Of a DNA stretch of 64,000 bases, positions 23,831 through 35,562 are shown piece by piece. The DNA lies in NCBI GenBank assembly GCA_021234155.1, contig JAJEKV010000072.1, forward strand, positions 2,664,436 to 2,728,435, written 5' to 3'. The notes under the pieces are model-generated. The model saw only the letters and a program-made list of their open reading frames with translations, did no database searches and was not told the origin of the DNA. The number at the start of each line of letters is the position of its first letter. Position 1 is the first letter of the stretch. Made by a program: the position numbers and the translations under genes. The stretch comes from Isoetes taiwanensis. Lineage: Eukaryota; Streptophyta; Lycopodiopsida; Isoetales; Isoetaceae.

Positions 23831-24283
23831 ATTGTTGACTCACGCTTTACTAAACACAATATGCATAGGTACACAATATGCCTTAACATAATCCATTCAT
23901 TTGGCATTTGTTGATTTGGCAATTGTTGATTTGGTAACATGTGGAACATTGAATGCATGTGGGATATTTGAGCCCATTACTAAAAAAAAGGGTGGACTAG
24001 GATTACATCTTGGACAAGTTATGACACCGGGCTCAGAATCAAGATTACAAGCCGAGCCATAACTTTTCAACATCTAATCTCTATCCACACTTATCAATGA
24101 AGCAAAGAAAACCCTATTTATATATGCGCATTCCATTTTTGTGATATATGCATGTGGGATATTGCTAACTTTGTGTTAGGGTTGTGCTAACTGCATACCA
24201 AGCAATTGGTCTCATAATATGGTTCAACCTATACATTTTACATTTGCAAAAATATTGGATCGGCTCCCGAGGTGTGAAATCGT

Positions 24284-24787
24284 ATGCATGGATACATCCC
24301 TTTCCTCTTCTGCCTAATTCCCAAAACAAAATCGTATGCATGCAAACATCCCTTTTATTCCCAAAATTCTGCTGCCCGCAGCCTTCATTCCGCCCCCATC
24401 GCCTATTCCGCCATCTCCTTCACTCCTTCCCCATTCCGCCCATCTCCTTCACTTCCGCCATGGCCAAGTTCAAGACCACACTCCGCCAGAACACTATCCA
24501 AGCCATTGTGCTCGCTCCTCCCCGCCAAAGACGGTCCTCCTCTTCCTCCAGAAGGATCCGTGTCTTCCTCCGGAGAATCCGTGTCTTCCTCCAGAGGCCA
24601 CCCGGTTACAGTCAGGGCGAAGTTCACTCCACCAGAGGTGGAGAAGCTCATCATGGATCATCAGGCTGTCGCTTCATTGCGGGTGATCGAGTGGGTGCAT
24701 GAGGCTTACCTCGACGAGGAGCGACTCCTCGAAATGAAGATGTATGCCATGGAGGACGACCTTCATATAGAGCTGAAGATGGCCTGA
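24284..24787 (+). CDS. Hypothetical protein, Pro/Ser-rich with helical C-terminus
   Basis: Unrecognised 167-codon ORF. Residues 45-105 are Pro/Ser/Arg-rich and probably disordered. Residues 110-167 (with FTPPEVEKLIMDHQAVASLR, then a Glu/Met-rich helix) look like a folded domain and end at TGA 24,785. An overlapping frame from ATG 24,462 (MAKFKTTLRQNTIQ) is also open, so the true start is uncertain. T-rich DNA with TTTTTTGTAA follows and may be a 3' UTR. Could be a small host gene or an exon. Confidence 0.35.
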   Translation: MHGYIPFLFCLIPKTKSYACKHPFYSQNSAARSLHSAPIAYSAISFTPSPFRPSPSLPPWPSSRPHSARTLSKPLCSLLPAKDGPPLPPEGSVSSSGESVSSSRGHPVTVRAKFTPPEVEKLIMDHQAVASLRVIEWVHEAYLDEERLLEMKMYAMEDDLHIELKMA

Positions 24788-24831
24788 AGATCAAGCCTTG
24801 TTTTTTGTAATCCCTGGTTTCAATTTTTTTG

Positions 24832-24937
24832 GCAATAGTCCTTGTGACTATTCTTTGTAAAGCTTTTTAATTAAATACAAAACTTGTTTTGCAATAGTCC
24901 TTGTGACTCCATTTTTTGTAAAGCTTTTTCATTAATG
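24832..24937. repeat. Tandem duplication downstream of the hypothetical ORF
   Basis: GCAATAGTCCTTGTGACT, followed by TTTGTAAAGCTTTTT, occurs at 24,832 and 24,891. Period about 59 bp. Confidence 0.7.
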
Positions 24938-25389
24938 ACGTAACTCCTCTTCTCTACAAATTGTTGTGACTATTTTTTTTGCTTTAATCGTTTCTCTCGA
25001 AGTTTCCAATCGCTCTTTTAGTTAACCGAACTATTTCTATCCTTTTTCTCAGATAGATATAAGAAACATGTTTGGTACTTAGTTTGCAACTCAAGTTTTT
25101 GGTGCAACTCAAGTTAATGATGATTTTTGTCATTAATTATAAAATGCAAAGTACAACCATGAAATAGTATACCAAAACAAACATTAAAGCCAACAAGGAA
25201 TTTCAAGGTGCAGAATTTATGATCTGCGACACTAACAAAATATGGTAACCAAGCAGCCAATAGGAAAATATGTTCGAGTATTTTTCTTTAAATGCATCTT
25301 GAAGCATCCGAAGCATCACGCCAAAAATTTCGGATGTTGGTCCGTAAACCTCTTGAACAATACCATCGCATGAAATGAACACTAAACTG

Positions 25390-25950
25390 TAGGGTGTGTA
25401 TACCACACCAAACCATGCACCATACCATGCCCCACACTATCATATTCACCGTAAGCCAGCACATCCCACCACACACCACACCATTCACCACACTATTCAC
25501 CACACACCATACACCATAGACCATACACCAACTATCATATTCACGTAATCCAGCACATCCCACCACACACACCACACCATTCACCACACACACCCCACAC
25601 ACACACCCCACCATTCACCACACACCATACACCATAGACCATACACCAACTATCATATTCACCAGAACGAGCACATCCCACCACACACCACACCATTCAC
25701 ACACACCCCCCACACACACCACACCATTCACCACACACCATACACCATACACCAAATGGTGGAGTATGGAGGCGGTGGTGGGTGTGGTGGGGGGGGTGGT
25801 GTGTGGTGTGTGGTGGTGGTGGGGGTGGTGGTGGTGGTGGTGTGTAGTGGGTGTGTGTGGTGGTATGATGTGGTGTGGTGAAGTGTGGTGGGGTGTGGTG
25901 GTGTGGTGTTGTGGATTGTGGTGTGGTGTTGTGGGGTGTGGTGTGGTACA
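25390..25950. repeat. ACCACACACC minisatellite switching strand to GGTGTGGTGG
   Basis: Left part (25,390-25,757) is C/A-rich with three tandem units starting CTATCATATTCAC at 25,437, 25,532 and 25,650 (95, 118 and 108 bp). At CACCAAATGGTG (25,750-25,761) the composition flips and the right part to about 25,950 is G/T-rich. The halves are loosely complementary, so the region can fold back, and the G-rich strand has many GG/GGG runs suited to G-quadruplexes. All ORFs here are artefacts. Confidence 0.85.
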
Positions 25951-26070
25951 AGGTCACAAAATATATCAGTCGAAACAATCAAGTAACTGTTTTGATTGAC
26001 CAAAAAGGGTACAAGGCTTCTTTAAATCGAAATCTTTTTTCAAAAAAAAAAAAAACTTACATAGTCATAA

Positions 26071-26091
26071 AGTATACTATGGTAGTATACT
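26071..26091. repeat. Perfect 9-bp inverted repeat
   Basis: AGTATACTA and TAGTATACT flank TGG. It lies between the ACCAC minisatellite and the 3' end of the Ulp1-like gene. It may be a small cruciform; no regulatory role can be argued. Confidence 0.7.
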
Positions 26092-26297
26092 ATTCAAAGA
26101 TAGTGTCATTTACACATTCCTTATGATAGGAAATGTGAACACAAATGTGAACAAAAGATATATATATATAAGCCTCGTTACATAGTTCATCTTGCAAAAT
26201 CGGATACTCGGACTCATGATCATTTCGGGAAATCGAGGACTGGCCGGGTGATCACGTTCTTTCGGATTGGCATCACAATGCATGACCAAAGCATCTA

Positions 26298-28400
26298 TTA
26301 GAAATTGTCGCCGTGATGTATGTATTCATGAGAGAACCATTTAGATGTAATCTGTGACATCTATAAATAAGGTTAGAAATATTTAAAGGAACATGAGATG
26401 CAGTACATAAAAGGGAAGGCATACAACTTACTTCCATATCTCTACCAGAGACAAGAGCTTCAACATATTTGTGCATAAATCCCATCACATACAACCCACA
26501 TGATGTTAAATCGGCTCTTTGTGGCACCTCTACTTGTGAATCCGATTAACATTATTTCTCTTCATGAAATCGGCGCCTCTAGATACTTGACCGATCGATG
26601 TGGTTAACATTTGTGTGTGCAGCCTACATATCACGAAATTTAGCAGATCAATTAGCGAAGAAAAGCAAAGCAACAACTTAAAGTATTACATACCCTTTGA
26701 TTGCTTTCTCGTTCGTCGTGATAACCCCGTAAAGAGGATTCAAGGCGTGAATTCTCAGTGCGGGTAGGATCTTGAATCGATGGTGCGAAGCGTAAAACAG
26801 CCAAAGACAAAATGGTCATTCTCAAGGATAGGTGCAAGGATATGATGCCATTTAGCTACCACAATCCCCTTCATCCCTGATTTCACTATTTCAATGACAT
26901 TGATGATCCTTCAAATTTTGATTCACCCCCTTTCTTTTGCCGCTGGTAGCTTCTCTAAACCTTATATAGTTGTAAGCGGGGATAAAAAAGATTTTGCTCT
27001 TCCACTCGAAAGGCAATGTCTCATACAAGCACCTGGATTAGATTAAGATTAACATTAGAGACAAGGAATAGCAACAAATACAGCTCGGTTACAACCAGGT
27101 TATTACCTGCCATAAAGATCCACTAAGCGGCTACTCATTTTAGAGTTAGTTGCACATAAAATTGCTATGTCGATGCAATCCTTTCATTTCAGCCTACGGA
27201 CGGTTCTTGAATGGCGTGGAATGGCGTGAATTCCATAAGTTTATCCTTGTCATCATTTACATTTGTCGATCCAAGATGTTAGTGTCATATTAACAATTGA
27301 TCCATGACAATAAAGCATAAATTGATACCTTCCAATCTCATTTCAAAGTGGTTTAGACCCGCAAAAGCAGTAGAATATAATAAGCTACTTTGAAGTATAA
27401 GTAAGTCAATGTTAGTGTCATATTAACAATTGATCCATGACAATAAAGCATAAATTGATACCTTCCAATCTCTCGTTTCCAATTGGTTTAGACCTGCAAA
27501 ACGAGTAAAATATAATAAGCTACTGAAGTATAAGTAAGTCAATGTAAGCTAGCAATTACCGTTTTGCAGCGGATGTCCCTGCTCTGGTTTGCACTCTCTT
27601 TTTTTCCAGCTGTTTTGGCATCAGCTTTGACCATAAATTTAGTCGTTGCCTTGGCTGCAATCTCAAGGCTTCTTCAACATCATCTAGCTCCTTTGAATCG
27701 TCAGAAGTCTCTCAAGACAAGAAAGTGCTTCATTCTAATGTTTTGAAAGCAAGACAAAAAAGAAACACGCATCGCCAAAGAACAAGCCTTTTCCTCAACT
27801 TGAAAAACAAAGCAGCCTTCAGGATCATTTTTTCAATGTCGCCACCAACATCTTGGTAATTTTATATCGTAAAACACGCCAACGTAAGTTTCAAAATACA
27901 AAAAAAAAAAATAGAAACCCCGAAAAAGGAGAGAGAATTACTTTTCGGGCTTTCAGCTAGTTGCTCCAATAATAATAGTATTTCGGCTTCAACAGTGGGA
28001 TCTCTTTTGGAAAACAACCTCTGCTGCAAAAAATATTGAACATTAGTGAACTCTAACTACAACAGATGCAATCTTAATGTAATCAGAACGTAATCACCCT
28101 ACCTTCCACATACCCCTCTGTCTCCAAAATGATGACCGATTGCTTATGAGTTGTTGCAATTCTCAAAGGTGATGTAGATGTGGATGGACTTCCAACATCG
28201 ATAGCAAAGCAAAGATCTTTTGTGCCAGGTTCAACAATTGGGATGTCTGAGAATGGTAAATGCAACCCCTTCTCAATAACATTATTCTTTTCACCTACAA
28301 CATGAAATTTTGCTATATTCAGAACTTAAGCATAGTGCACGAAACATGAATTATTTAGTTTACCTGCAGTTTTACTTCTTCCTTTCTTGATACTACCCAT
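26298..28400 (-). CDS. Ulp1 (C48)-like cysteine protease gene, about eight exons
   Basis: Exons read on the minus strand: 28,400-28,364 (ATG, MGSIKKGRSKTA), 28,294-about 28,098, 28,023-27,942, 27,851-27,560, about 27,032-26,880, about 26,870-26,694, 26,532-26,432 and 26,360-26,298 (TAA). Most edges have GT-AG signals, and phases agree for the first four and the last two exons. The late exons carry AKWHHILAPILENDHFVFGC, the probable His block with Phe where Trp is usual, and PQRADLTSCGLYVMGF, the Gln and catalytic Cys block. Exon 4 changes frame internally, from KMILKAALFFKLRKR to DDSKELDDVEEALRLQPRQR, so a small intron or a slip is needed; the join after VVAKWHH is also unclear. Its role would be SUMO-type peptidase activity if intact. 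Plant transposons often carry such genes. Confidence 0.5.
27278..27543. repeat. Tandem duplication in an intron, unit about 133 bp
   Basis: GTTAGTGTCATATTAACAAT begins units at 27,278 and 27,411; the copies differ by a few substitutions and short indels. It lies inside the intron following exon 4 of the Ulp1-like gene, so it should not alter the protein. Confidence 0.8.
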
Positions 28401-28429
28401 GTCTGCATTGACACAATTGGGTGTCAATA

Positions 28430-29100
28430 AGAAATGTAAACACTTGATTCGTAATCAAGGGGAGATGTAGAGTAGATAGAAGCAAAATCAAGAAAAACAA
28501 TCGATGCAAATCAAAAAGTAACAAATGTTAATTACATGCAAGTAGGTTTTACTACAGGCAAACTTTTCACGATAATGTAACGACAAAATAGAAGTACATT
28601 AGTGTACATAGCTATCACAATGTAAAGGAAAACCAAATACTAAATTCAAATGTATTTCAGAACAAAATATTTTATCAATACACCCTATCAAATACATCAT
28701 TCAGCATTGAATGTAAAGGAAAGTCAAATACCAAATTCATATGCATTTCTGATCACATGTAAATGCAAAGTACAGTCAATGCAATACACCCTATTAATAC
28801 ACCCTGTAAAGGAATTCCAGAAAAGCACTTCATGGCATATGTAAATGTAAAGTACAGAAGCAAATACATTTCCTCTTTACAGTAAAGACAAAACCACGCC
28901 AAATCAAATGTTAATACAGTTATGTACATGATGGAAACTAACTACATCTAAGTACACTCAAACTAATTATGTAATCAAAATAGAAATAGATGTACCTTCG
29001 GAAGGGATTCCTAAGCAGTGTCGCAGGTCCTCGGACCATGAACAATCATGTACACATGTATTCGTCGTTGAAACCCTAAATATAAGACAAAATAGACAAT
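28430..29100. other. AT-rich DNA upstream of the Ulp1-like gene
   Basis: The stretch is rich in ATGTAAATGTAAAG-like words, with recurring ACACCCTATYAA. It would contain the 5' region of the minus-strand Ulp1-like gene. No TATA box or conserved promoter element stands out and no ORF is convincing. Confidence 0.4.
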
Positions 29101-29147
29101 ATGTATGACCACAAAGTGGAGATATTACCATGGTCGAGTCAAGGCAA

Positions 29148-29963
29148 TCATTGCAGCTGCTGCAAGTATTGCTTATACCGTCTTGCTGCGAGTATGGGAG
29201 CGGGCTGCAGGCCTATCGGGTCTGATCTTTCCAAATGCTTAGTCATCTCCTTTATTCTATTCTCACAGTTGGAATTAACTTCCAAATCCTTGCTGATTTT
29301 TTCAATGGCAGCTTCTAATTCTTGCAAATCAGCCTTTAAACAATCAATGGGAATCATTAGAGCATATAAGTCAGCAATATAACTTGATTTCTCCTCCTCT
29401 AAATGGGATGCCAAAGCCATTTGCACATCAGTTGGCTTCCCGCTTGCTTTTAAACCTGCCATAATCTTTGAATCGCTCACATATTTTTGCATCTTTACTC
29501 TGCACAAGTCTTGTCAAGAAGCTCTTATCACTCTCATGCTTCAACAATTCAATTTCCATTGTTTTTCTTTTCTCTTTTAAAGTTTGTATTTCATCAAGCA
29601 TGGAGGCAGAATCTAATGCTCTTGTTTCCCTCCACCTTTTCATCATTTCCAACTGCTGCCCCAATTCTACCTGAGGCATACATTTAATAGCTTTAACATT
29701 GGAATTTCATCAGAAGCTAATTTGCCAGTCGATTCTTTTTGAGAGCCTTTTGAATGAAGACTTGCACTTGCTTTCACCTCATCCCGATCAATGCTTACTC
29801 CTTTGTAATGAAGTGCATATGCTCTCCTACAAAAAACGTGCTCATACACAGAAAAAAAATCTGCCATCCAACCAGGCTTAATCCTGCACTCTTGATAACC
29901 CCTAACAGCAGGGGCTTCAGAACCCCAAACATCCTGCACTATTTGCACTAGCCCTCGAAACAT
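29148..29963 (-). pseudogene. Coiled-coil protein gene with two frame breaks
   Basis: Three overlapping minus frames make one logical protein. 29,963-29,667 starts MFRGLVQIVQDVWGSE and includes KPGWMADFFSVYEHVFC. 29,679-29,428 is Lys/Glu-rich (ALDSASMLDEIQTLKEKRK). 29,507-29,148 continues the coiled coil with LKADLQELEAAIEKISKDLE. The first junction lies beside CTCAGGTAG (possible donor) near 29,668 and the second at an A5 run near 29,490, so each needs only a one-base change or a tiny intron. The heptad pattern suggests a dimeric structural protein. Family unknown; transposon-borne coiled-coil proteins of this kind occur in plants. Confidence 0.4.
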
Positions 29964-30189
29964 GCTATCAAAATTGTTGCTCCTAAGTCGCCTCGATGCT
30001 TACCTTGTCAAACTCGGGCGGCAAGACCTCCCGATCCAAGAAGACCCACTCTTGAGTTTTCGGGCGATAGTTCTAGTGGGAGACCTTGGCATGGGCTTTG
30101 AGGTTTGTTAGGAGGAGATTTCCTTGGAGATGTCTTTGTTCCAAGCTTTTTTCGTCATGATCTCTTCCCCCGGTACTTCAGCTCTCTCG

Positions 30190-30350
30190 AAAATGCAAGC
30201 TTTTGGCTATGGAGGTCCTGATCTTGGCTATGGAGGTTCGAATATGGATGTCAAGCTTTCGGCTATGGAGGTTCGAATATGGATGTCAAGCTTTCGGCTA
30301 TGGAGGTTCAAATATGGATGTCAAGCTTTTCGGCTATGGAGGTTCGCGGG
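30190..30350. repeat. Tandem 35-bp repeats (GGCTATGGAGGTTCGAATAT)
   Basis: Four imperfect copies of a 35-bp unit with CTTTCGGCTATGGAGGTTCG. The long plus frame 30,124-30,651 passes through them but changes from GYGGSNMDV-type to other translations as the unit length is not a multiple of three. Not convincing as coding. Confidence 0.7.
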
Positions 30351-30489
30351 AGGAAGGTTGAACAGAAAGGCCGAGGAGGAGAGTTCAAAATTATTTGCCC
30401 TATTAATGATTCATTCCAAGAATAATAATTTCTGGGGGGGAGGGATTTCCTTACATTTTGAATTTGTAAATGTAAAATACGGGCACTTT

Positions 30490-30816
30490 TTTTGCCCACC
30501 CTTTCATGCTTCTACCCGGGATTCAGCAGCCTGCAGCCTCTCTGATTCCTCGACTCAGGTACAAGCTATTTCAAAGCTTCTTGGTGTTCCCGGGATTAGT
30601 AGAGCGGAAGTTTGCCATTTGGCGGGACTTCTTGGGTGTTGTAGATGGTGATGGTCGGTTTGTACAGCTGTAGAGTTGCAGTTTTTCTGTGAGTTTGTTG
30701 TGGAGTGTCGAGGTATCGCTGTCTCTTTGGGGCAGTTTTCCTTCCTCCTCACTTGCTTTGTAACATTACCATTCTTTTAATATATTGATGACACAGTTCT
30801 TCAAAAAAAAAAAAAA
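30490..30816 (+). mobile_element. Poly(A)-tailed retroposon 3' end
   Basis: The stretch ends with 14 A residues (30,803-30,816) after TAATATATTGATGACACAG. The upstream 300 bp are GC-richer than the surroundings and T/G-rich near the end, as in LINE 3' UTRs. No domain is left and the left boundary is approximate. Confidence 0.5.
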
Positions 30817-31029
30817 GAGCACCAATGAGGAAATTGCATTTGGGTTAGCAATGGAGTGGTTTGCAGTGGTTGGGAAACTTCCATCAGGAAAGTCCTCAAT
30901 AGCAATTTAGAATAGGGCATGTAGAGCATCTGGTTTGCCCGAAAAAAGAACCAAGAATATGTCGCGGATACAAAAGAAAATGCCTCCACAGAGGGTCAAC
31001 ACCACGTTCAATGAGCCTAGGCGGCTAGC

Positions 31030-32293
31030 TTAGGCGAACTGAACATGAGAAGAAAACATCATTGATCTTTTGTTGTGAGGTTGATGGACTGATAGACTGG
31101 AAGACGTGACTTATGAAGATGCCCAGACAAGCACGAATCCATACAGTTCAAGTCCAAGAATGGGCCAGTAAAGTGGCACACCATCAAGCATGCAACAAGC
31201 TGCTCCACATGACGCCGATGGGCCTCATGACTAATCTGCATGACTAGTGACCCAAAATGCTCAAAGGCCATTCGACACTCCTGCACTCCATAAAAGACCC
31301 CCTCTAGTGGAAGTTATACATCCATGGAGGCTTGCTTAGCATGCAGTTGCTGAAGATAGAATGCCACCTCTTTCTGGTTATTATCCACCATAGTGGATAT
31401 CGCTCTGTCATACGAGAGGATGTGGCAGGAGATGAAACAAGCACTCGCATCTTTAGCGACGCTAATCAGATGACCTCCAAAGGCTGGATGCCATGTAGGC
31501 AGAGGTGCATCAACAGAAGATGCAGGTACAAACACAAAATTTACTACAGATGTCATTTCTTTTACCCCTCTGGATGGCAATGGCGGAAAACCTTCTTGTC
31601 TGGAAGTACCTTCAAGATGCGTTGGAGGTTGCACTGGCCCAAAAGCAGCTCGAATAAGCGACTTCCCTTGGGTTGGACATATATCAATTATCATGGCCGA
31701 AAATATTAGTCAGCCTAGGGGAAGATATCATCCATCTCACACTTACCAACATATCTCTTTGGTGTATATGGGATGTGGAGTAGCCCTTGGTGGCTTAGTT
31801 ACATCAGCAGACAGAATAAAAAACCAGTTCAACCAAGAGGTGGCCCTCATGGTCCTAGCTCGACACCGTAAGTTTGGATGCAACTACAACACAGAGATGG
31901 ACAGGATTGGAAGTTTAGTAGGATTCTACTCATTCTTCAGATGTCATTGGGACTCTCATGATGGATATGTGGTACCATCCAACTCAGCAGAGGCAGACCC
32001 ATTTTGAGTTTAAATTAATTTGTAAAGGGGATATCCTTCGATCCACCCTTCTTGGAAAGTGGCCAAAAGAACTAGGTAGTGTCGGCCCTGGGAGAAGATG
32101 GGAGGTACCCTATAGTAACCTAGGATTAGAGAAGACTGGAACTGCTGCCACGAAGTACAAGACTGGACTTGAGGCTAACCCCATTTAGTGAGAATCCTTT
32201 GTATCTATCCCTAATGGGGACATTCATTGTATAATTTATTTATATTAATACATATCCTTACCCTCAAGAAAAAGAAAAGAAAAAGAAAAAGAA
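31030..32293 (+). mobile_element. Probable decayed non-LTR element with (AAAAG)n tail
   Basis: The right end is an A-rich run of AAAAAG units (about 32,263-32,293) following TATTTATATTAATACATATCC, like a retroposon tail. Plus frames at 31,332-31,709, 31,693-32,007 and 31,958-32,188 overlap by slips and might be one former ORF, but I recognise no domain. The left boundary is a guess. It could instead be a host gene remnant. Confidence 0.3.
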
Positions 32294-32571
32294 ACATCAG
32301 AAGCTCTAGTATCTACAGACATACTAGTAGAAGAGGACAGAATGTGGGGTAATGCTGCTAAGGAATTCAGATCCATAAACTTTGTACAACTTTCTCATAC
32401 ATAGTATGTATTTCTCATATGTAATGACCAATTGGAATAATCTCAATAATTATCAGTAGAAAAATGTAAATTACATGACTGCTAATGGTCCAAGCTCGTT
32501 ACATCTCATTATTAGTTCTTGGCAATTCTTTGGCAATAAAAGACCATTTGTAACAAGAATCTTCTATTGTC

Positions 32572-32970
32572 AATGTCAGCCAAGTAAAAATAATAATAGC
32601 AAAATACAATCCTAGATATCTATTTCCAAGACGAGAATGCAGCTTAAAAATGAGTTGTTACTCCTGAATAGAAAAATCACCACATTTAATTATGGACAAG
32701 TAATAGAGCCATCTAAGCCTATAATTATTATTGTAGCATTGTAATCCTACTAGCAGGTTGCAAACACCAATAAAGCATCATGGACTATCACAAAAATATG
32801 GTATCTGTCCGTCTGCCTGCCTGCTTGCCTACTATCTGTCTGTCCATCTATCTCTACTGCCATCAATTAAGAACGTTCAATTGGAACAACATTCCAATGC
32901 TTAATCCCATTAGTGTTAATATAGCTCTTCAAACAAGCATCTTCATTTGAAGACCATAACCCCCTCTTAA
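32572..32970 (-). mobile_element. Second copy of the LINE fragment seen at 4,755-5,165
   Basis: Closely similar along 400 bp to 4755-5165, including AGTAAAAATAATAATAGCAA at the left and CCATAACCCC at the right. Its microsatellite has drifted to TGTC/TGCC units (about 32,810-32,850). A minus frame reads SYINTNGIKHWNVVPIE, equivalent to ANRIKLWNFVSIE in the other copy, supporting a common ORF2-type origin. Confidence 0.65.
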
Positions 32971-33104
32971 CCATTCTAGAAACTAAACAACAAGAACAAG
33001 TCCTCATAATTTATCAACATTTAGCTCAAACTTGATACACATAGTTGTAGACCATCTTTATAGCTTGCAAGTGGCTTGTTCAATTATTAAGAAAGAAAGA
33101 AGAA

Positions 33105-33165
33105 AGAATGATTTTTATCGTCCACTGAGACCAATCGGCCTATGGGACCCTTGCTTTAAGAAGCC
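33105..33165 (-). mobile_element. Short tail fragment of dispersed retroposon R
   Basis: ATCGTCCACTGAGACCAATC, then GGCCTATGGGACCC, match the same motif at 63,755-63,800 (same direction) and 34,205-34,150 (opposite). Next to it lies an AAGAAAGAAAGAAGAAAG run, the counterpart of short simple-repeat tails on the other copies. Confidence 0.6.
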
Positions 33166-33949
33166 CTGATTATTAAGAAGCCCATGCTTTAAGCATATCT
33201 CATGTGAAAATACATTTTCATTTTAACATTAATCTAAATAATAACACACCCACGATGTAAGATTCCAAGCATGTTGTTGGTATGGATTTGTAACATGAGT
33301 TCATCATTTACATTTAAAAGGAAACATCGGCATGTTTTTTTAAATTGCACTATATCATAACATCACAACCAAATCCCAACCTCATGGACACATTAGTAAT
33401 ATATTCTTAAGTCAATATCAATTTGCACATAGTTAAACGATGAGTGGCAATTTGACTCTAAGTCTATCGAAGAATCAATAGACGATCAAGTGGATGCATA
33501 TCATGTTACCAAAACATATATAAACCAGATTGGCAAGATTCGGTTCTTCTTGATTCTTTTATACTTGCTCGAAGCAGTTCTTGGTGCTGCTTCTTCGGTG
33601 CGGCTTCTTCGGCAAGCTTTAGGATGCTGGTGCTCCGGAATCAATCAAGAAAGCACACTAACAGAACCAGATAAATTCTATGCTTGAACGAGATCCACAA
33701 TTCTACCTGCTTACATACACTTTTGCTTTTGAAGAAGCGTAGACTGATAGTGACATTCAGACATGTGTGCATCGATTCAGGATTGAGATAGGCAGAGGAT
33801 CCGAGAGACACAAGACGGCTTGCTTTGTCAGTGTTGCTAACTGGAAGTTACTGAGGATGAGTGTCAACCTCTTCAGAATTGTATGGCCTTCGACCATATC
33901 CAGGCATGCTATGTTGAGTTGGTCCCACCTAACTAGCTGCTTCATGTGA

Positions 33950-34220
33950 TGTTGGGCACGACTTCAATGGGATTACTAAGACCACATCTTCAGGAGGTGA
34001 TGGATATGCGCATTCCAATATGTCCTCAGACACTACTTTGAAATGCATTGTTGTACAGTTTATCAACATACCTATTACTACAAAGATTTTTCCCTTGAAA
34101 ACCCTACGGGATGAGGGTTTTTCATTTCTAATTGTAAACATTTGCAGTGCTTTTTGATTGGGTCTCATAGGCCTATTGGTCTTCGTGGATGATAAAAACC
34201 CATTCAATTCAATTCTAACT
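33950..34220 (+). mobile_element. Dispersed retroposon R with (ATTCA)n tail
   Basis: Plus orientation ends GGCCTATTGGTCTTCGTGG, ATGATAAAAACCC, then ATTCAATTCAATTC, a short simple-repeat tail. The copy at 64,000-63,735 matches over about 260 bp, including the sequence complementary to CCCTACGGGATGAGGGTTTT, and has an (ATTCT)n tail instead. The pattern fits a non-LTR retroposon priming with variable microsatellite tails. Upstream sequence from about 33,700 may belong to it too. Class not identified. Confidence 0.55.
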
Positions 34221-34577
34221 ATAGATACGTAGGAACATCCTCTAAGGTTCCCAAGTTATTATTGAAGAAAAAAGGCATCACGAAGAGGAAACAAAAAAAA
34301 GGGAAAAATAGGTGGGTATAGAGACTACTATCGTGGGCAAATCTGGTTGTGAAGCTGGTGAATCCATTTGTGAAATTCATGATGCACCACTAGCAAGAAG
34401 TCATACACCTATGAGCAATAGAAAGCAAATGGTCTAGAAGTTAGTTGTTGATTCGCTAAGTGATGATCCTACAATACGACATAAAAAGTTACTACTAATC
34501 AAACACCAATCAAATGGTTTTATGGCCAAGGTTTTGATGCCATTTGAATATGTCCTGCCATCACTCTGCTTTCATCT

Positions 34578-34647
34578 GGCAACAGTGGAACAGTCCAAAG
34601 ACCACCTTCCATGAACTACTGTTCCACTGTTGTCAAATAGTTCATGG
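34578..34647. repeat. Two overlapping, mutually exclusive hairpins
   Basis: GGCAACAGTGGAACAGT (34,578-34,594) pairs with ACTGTTCCACTGTTGTC (34,618-34,634), 16 of 17. CCATGAACTA (34,609-34,618), in that loop, pairs perfectly with TAGTTCATGG (34,638-34,647). The interleaved order is that of a pseudoknot or of alternative folds. No gene is adjacent. Confidence 0.7.
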
Positions 34648-34649
34648 TC

Positions 34650-35560
34650 GAAATGGAACTTGATGAGATTAGACAAGACGCCTATTTCAATCTTAGCAGG
34701 AAAAATATTACGAAAAGCATGGCATATTCACAAAGTGAAATCCAAGACTATTATGTAACGATCAGTAATTTAGTCCCCTGGTCAAGTAAACAAGTGTATG
34801 TTATAACTTGGAAGTTACCGCCATACTTCAAGGAGATGAAATGCAACATTACTATGATGGTATTAAAAAAGTAGAACCACATTGAATGATTCCAGTTACT
34901 ATGAGCGAGTGAAGTAAGATATAGGACTATAACAAGTATGAGTAGGATGAAGATAAAAATAAAGAATAAAAAAAACAACACGTATATATAAGAAGAATAT
35001 AATGAACATTGCATGTAGTATAATTTGGTATATCCTTCCGTTGGAGGATTTGACTTCTGATGGAAAGTAGCTTCGTAGCATGAACAAGAGGATGATTTGA
35101 GAATAGACGCCTACAGCAATTTGACACATGGCTATAATTTCATCGTTTGGATTTAGGACATCTTTTGCAGTCCTCTACAACTTCCTTGCCTTTTTGTTTG
35201 CAAATTCTTTCTCGTTTGTTCAACTTACGATGGTTTTCCCGTACATCTTCTAGATTTATCAATTTGCCACGTCTCTTATGCTTCTCAATTTCCTAAGAGA
35301 ATGCATCTTCGTGTATAACAGAACCAAGAGTCCTGACACAATTTGATCCCAAAGAAAAATTGTAATCACCTAGTATAATCCCTTGGTCACTATAGCTAAG
35401 TAATTGCTATATTGAGTGTGCCTAACAGGCTTATCATGTATTTACAAGGAAGAGTTATGACGAATAAAAATCTTTGGAATTAATACCAATCCCTCAGGAA
35501 ACCCGAGGAAAAAACACCGCAATGGTTCAATACAACCTTAGTGCCTTCCCTAATGAAAAG
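34650..35560. other. AT-rich DNA, no gene recognised
   Basis: Only short frames, including a Phe/Leu-rich minus frame at 35,014-34,751 that mirrors A/T composition. The right end is the distal 5' region of the ATG8 gene. Confidence 0.4.
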
Positions 35561-35562
35561 TC

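Noticed and set aside
25697-26003. Thr/His/Pro-rich minus ORFs and Trp/Gly/Val-rich plus ORFs
   Set aside because: Products of the ACCAC/GGTGG minisatellite composition with no domain.
30124-30651. 175-codon plus ORF
   Set aside because: Runs through 35-bp tandem repeats and a retroposon end with changing frame content; no domain.
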